64,000 nt of DNA from positions 124,001 to 188,000 of the forward strand of contig CAMJGD010000003.1 in the NCBI GenBank assembly GCA_946405135.1, written 5' to 3'. This DNA comes from an uncultured Clostridiaceae bacterium (GTDB lineage: Bacteria; Bacillota; Clostridia; Clostridiales; Clostridiaceae). Below are positions 62,937 to 64,000 of this stretch, in pieces. How positions within the stretch are numbered: the first letter of the stretch is position 1; the number at the start of each line of letters is the position of its first letter. The notes beneath the pieces are model-generated. The model did not search any database. It was not told the DNA's origin and saw nothing but the letters and a program-made list of their open reading frames with translations. The translations under genes were made by a program, and so were the position numbers.

Positions 62937-64000
62937 ATGCATAATGATATTTTAAATAATATAAAAAAAGTGCTGGTAGTATTTTTAATATGTTTTTTAG
63001 GTCTTATCACCTATATTGCCTATTTTACAACTTTTAAGGCTCATGATATTGCAAATAAACCAGGAAATAAAAGGTTATGGGCTAAAAGAAATGAAGTTTT
63101 AAGAGGAACTATATATGATAGGAATATGAAGGAACTGACTAAAAGTGAGAAAATAGATGCTTTCAGTCAAAATAGAGAATACCTAGGAGCAGAGCTTTTC
63201 TGCCATGCTTTAGGTTATGTGAATCCAACCTACGGTATAACAGGACTTGAGAATAAATATGATCAAGAGCTAATGAATAGCAATCATTTTACTCTAAATC
63301 CAAAGGAAGTGTGGAATGATATAAAGAGCTTTGATGTAAATAAACTGTTTGCCAAGGAAAAAGAAAAGGTTGGGAATGGACTGGTAACTACCTTAGATTA
63401 TAATATACAAAAGGCAGCTTTTGATGCCTTAGGTGATGAGAAAGGTTCTATAGTAGCTTTAAATCCGAAAACCGGAGAGATATTAGCCATGATTTCAAAA
63501 CCTGCTTATAATCCTAATAATTTAAGCGAGATATGGAAAACCATAAGTAAAGATGAAGAAAATGTTCCTCTTTTAAACAGAGCGGTATCAGGATTATATC
63601 CACCAGGTTCCACATTTAAGGTAATAACTACAGCTAGTGCTTTAGAAAATATTCCAGGAGTCACTCAAAGAACATTTAATGATACTGGGGTAATAGTATT
63701 TAATGCTAAGGAGTCTTTAAGTAATTTAAATGGCACTGTCTGGGGTAAGATAAATCTTCCAGATGCATTTAGACATTCTAGTAACTTTGTATTTGGAACT
63801 TTAGCCATGGAGCTTGGAAATGACAAATTAAAAGAAACTGCTGAAAAATTTTATTTTAATAAAAGTACTCCTTCAGATGGTATTGTTATAGATAAAAGTA
63901 CTTTTCCAAAATTAAACAAAAATGAAATTGGAAGTATAGCTCAAAGCGGTATTGGACAGAGCAGCGTAGCTACCACACCTATTCAAATGGCTTTGGTATC
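62937..64000 (+). CDS. Class B penicillin-binding protein, 3' end outside the window
   Basis: The first 354 codons of a transpeptidase. A helix at about 12–34 is followed by RNEVLRGTIYDRNMKELTKS (start of the pedestal domain) and the transpeptidase domain from about 145 (TTLDYNIQKAAFDALGDEKGSIVALNPKTGEILAMISKPAYNPN). The active-site Ser is in LYPPGSTFKVITT (SxxK) and the second motif is SSN (HSSNFVFGTLAMELG). The KTG motif lies beyond base 64000. GAGGAGGG precedes the ATG, 4 bp after ftsW. Confidence 0.93.
   Translation, partial: MHNDILNNIKKVLVVFLICFLGLITYIAYFTTFKAHDIANKPGNKRLWAKRNEVLRGTIYDRNMKELTKSEKIDAFSQNREYLGAELFCHALGYVNPTYGITGLENKYDQELMNSNHFTLNPKEVWNDIKSFDVNKLFAKEKEKVGNGLVTTLDYNIQKAAFDALGDEKGSIVALNPKTGEILAMISKPAYNPNNLSEIWKTISKDEENVPLLNRAVSGLYPPGSTFKVITTASALENIPGVTQRTFNDTGVIVFNAKESLSNLNGTVWGKINLPDAFRHSSNFVFGTLAMELGNDKLKETAEKFYFNKSTPSDGIVIDKSTFPKLNKNEIGSIAQSGIGQSSVATTPIQMALV

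Noticed and set aside
1..64000. tRNA or rRNA genes
   Set aside because: I saw no cloverleaf-like GC-rich segment or rRNA signature; all GC-richer short stems are terminators.

Overview
The window looks like the chromosome of a low-GC, strictly anaerobic, spore-forming Firmicute, most likely Clostridium sensu stricto. The signs are strong A+T bias in codons and spacers, AGGAGG-type ribosome sites with frequent TTG starts, a fused flavodiiron/rubredoxin oxygen reductase, a GerS-like spore germination lipoprotein, and two gene blocks whose order matches Bacillus subtilis (acpS–ydcC–alr–ndoAI–ndoA and yvjA–ftsEX–ctpB–minJ–uvrBA). All genes were called by reading the sequence; no search was run.

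Layout. 0–4 kb: cell-surface genes, namely the 3' part of a LicB-like choline transporter, licC, and a tandem pair of LytR-CpsA-Psr (LCP) ligases. 4.3–12.3 kb: an ABC-2 exporter (ATPase plus two permeases) and, 3 kb further on, a DesK/NarL-type two-component system. Together they resemble the B. subtilis LnrJK–LnrLMN antimicrobial-sensing module. The two halves are separated by an IS1595-like element and a field of short repeats. 12.4–24.1 kb: brnQ, an ssb paralogue, the flavodiiron fusion, a class III aminotransferase, a small export protein, a MoxR–DUF58–DUF4129 operon and a DUF6514 gene. 24.4–29.1 kb: acpS, nnr, gerS-like, alr and a MazEF-type toxin–antitoxin pair. 29.2–39.8 kb: a carbohydrate locus with YesL, the YesM/YesN two-component system, LplB/LplC-type permeases, a GH38 alpha-mannosidase and a GH130 mannoside phosphorylase. 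Its probable substrate-binding lipoprotein lies apart at 45.5 kb. 40–45 kb: a lipoprotein joining pentapeptide repeats, a C39-like domain and leucine-rich repeats, a 44-bp tandem array, and a second ABC exporter flanked by the same short repeats as the first. 47.4–49.1 kb: split transketolase. 49.2–61 kb: two YitT proteins, ftsEX, a CtpB-like protease, a MinJ-like PDZ protein and uvrBA behind a LexA box. 61.2 kb to the end: FHA protein, FtsW/RodA and the first part of a class B penicillin-binding protein.

The least ordinary content is a dispersed repeat (core TTGTAAATAAAAGTTGAT, called R here). It occurs in both orientations as single copies, tandem arrays with periods of 44, about 59 and 64 bp, and a near-perfect hairpin. 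In this window it is found only around the two ABC exporter loci. An imperfect inverted pair of it brackets a transposase-like gene that appears to have lost catalytic residues. This is the best candidate for an undescribed element or system. The rest is mostly recognisable clostridial housekeeping and sugar-utilisation content.
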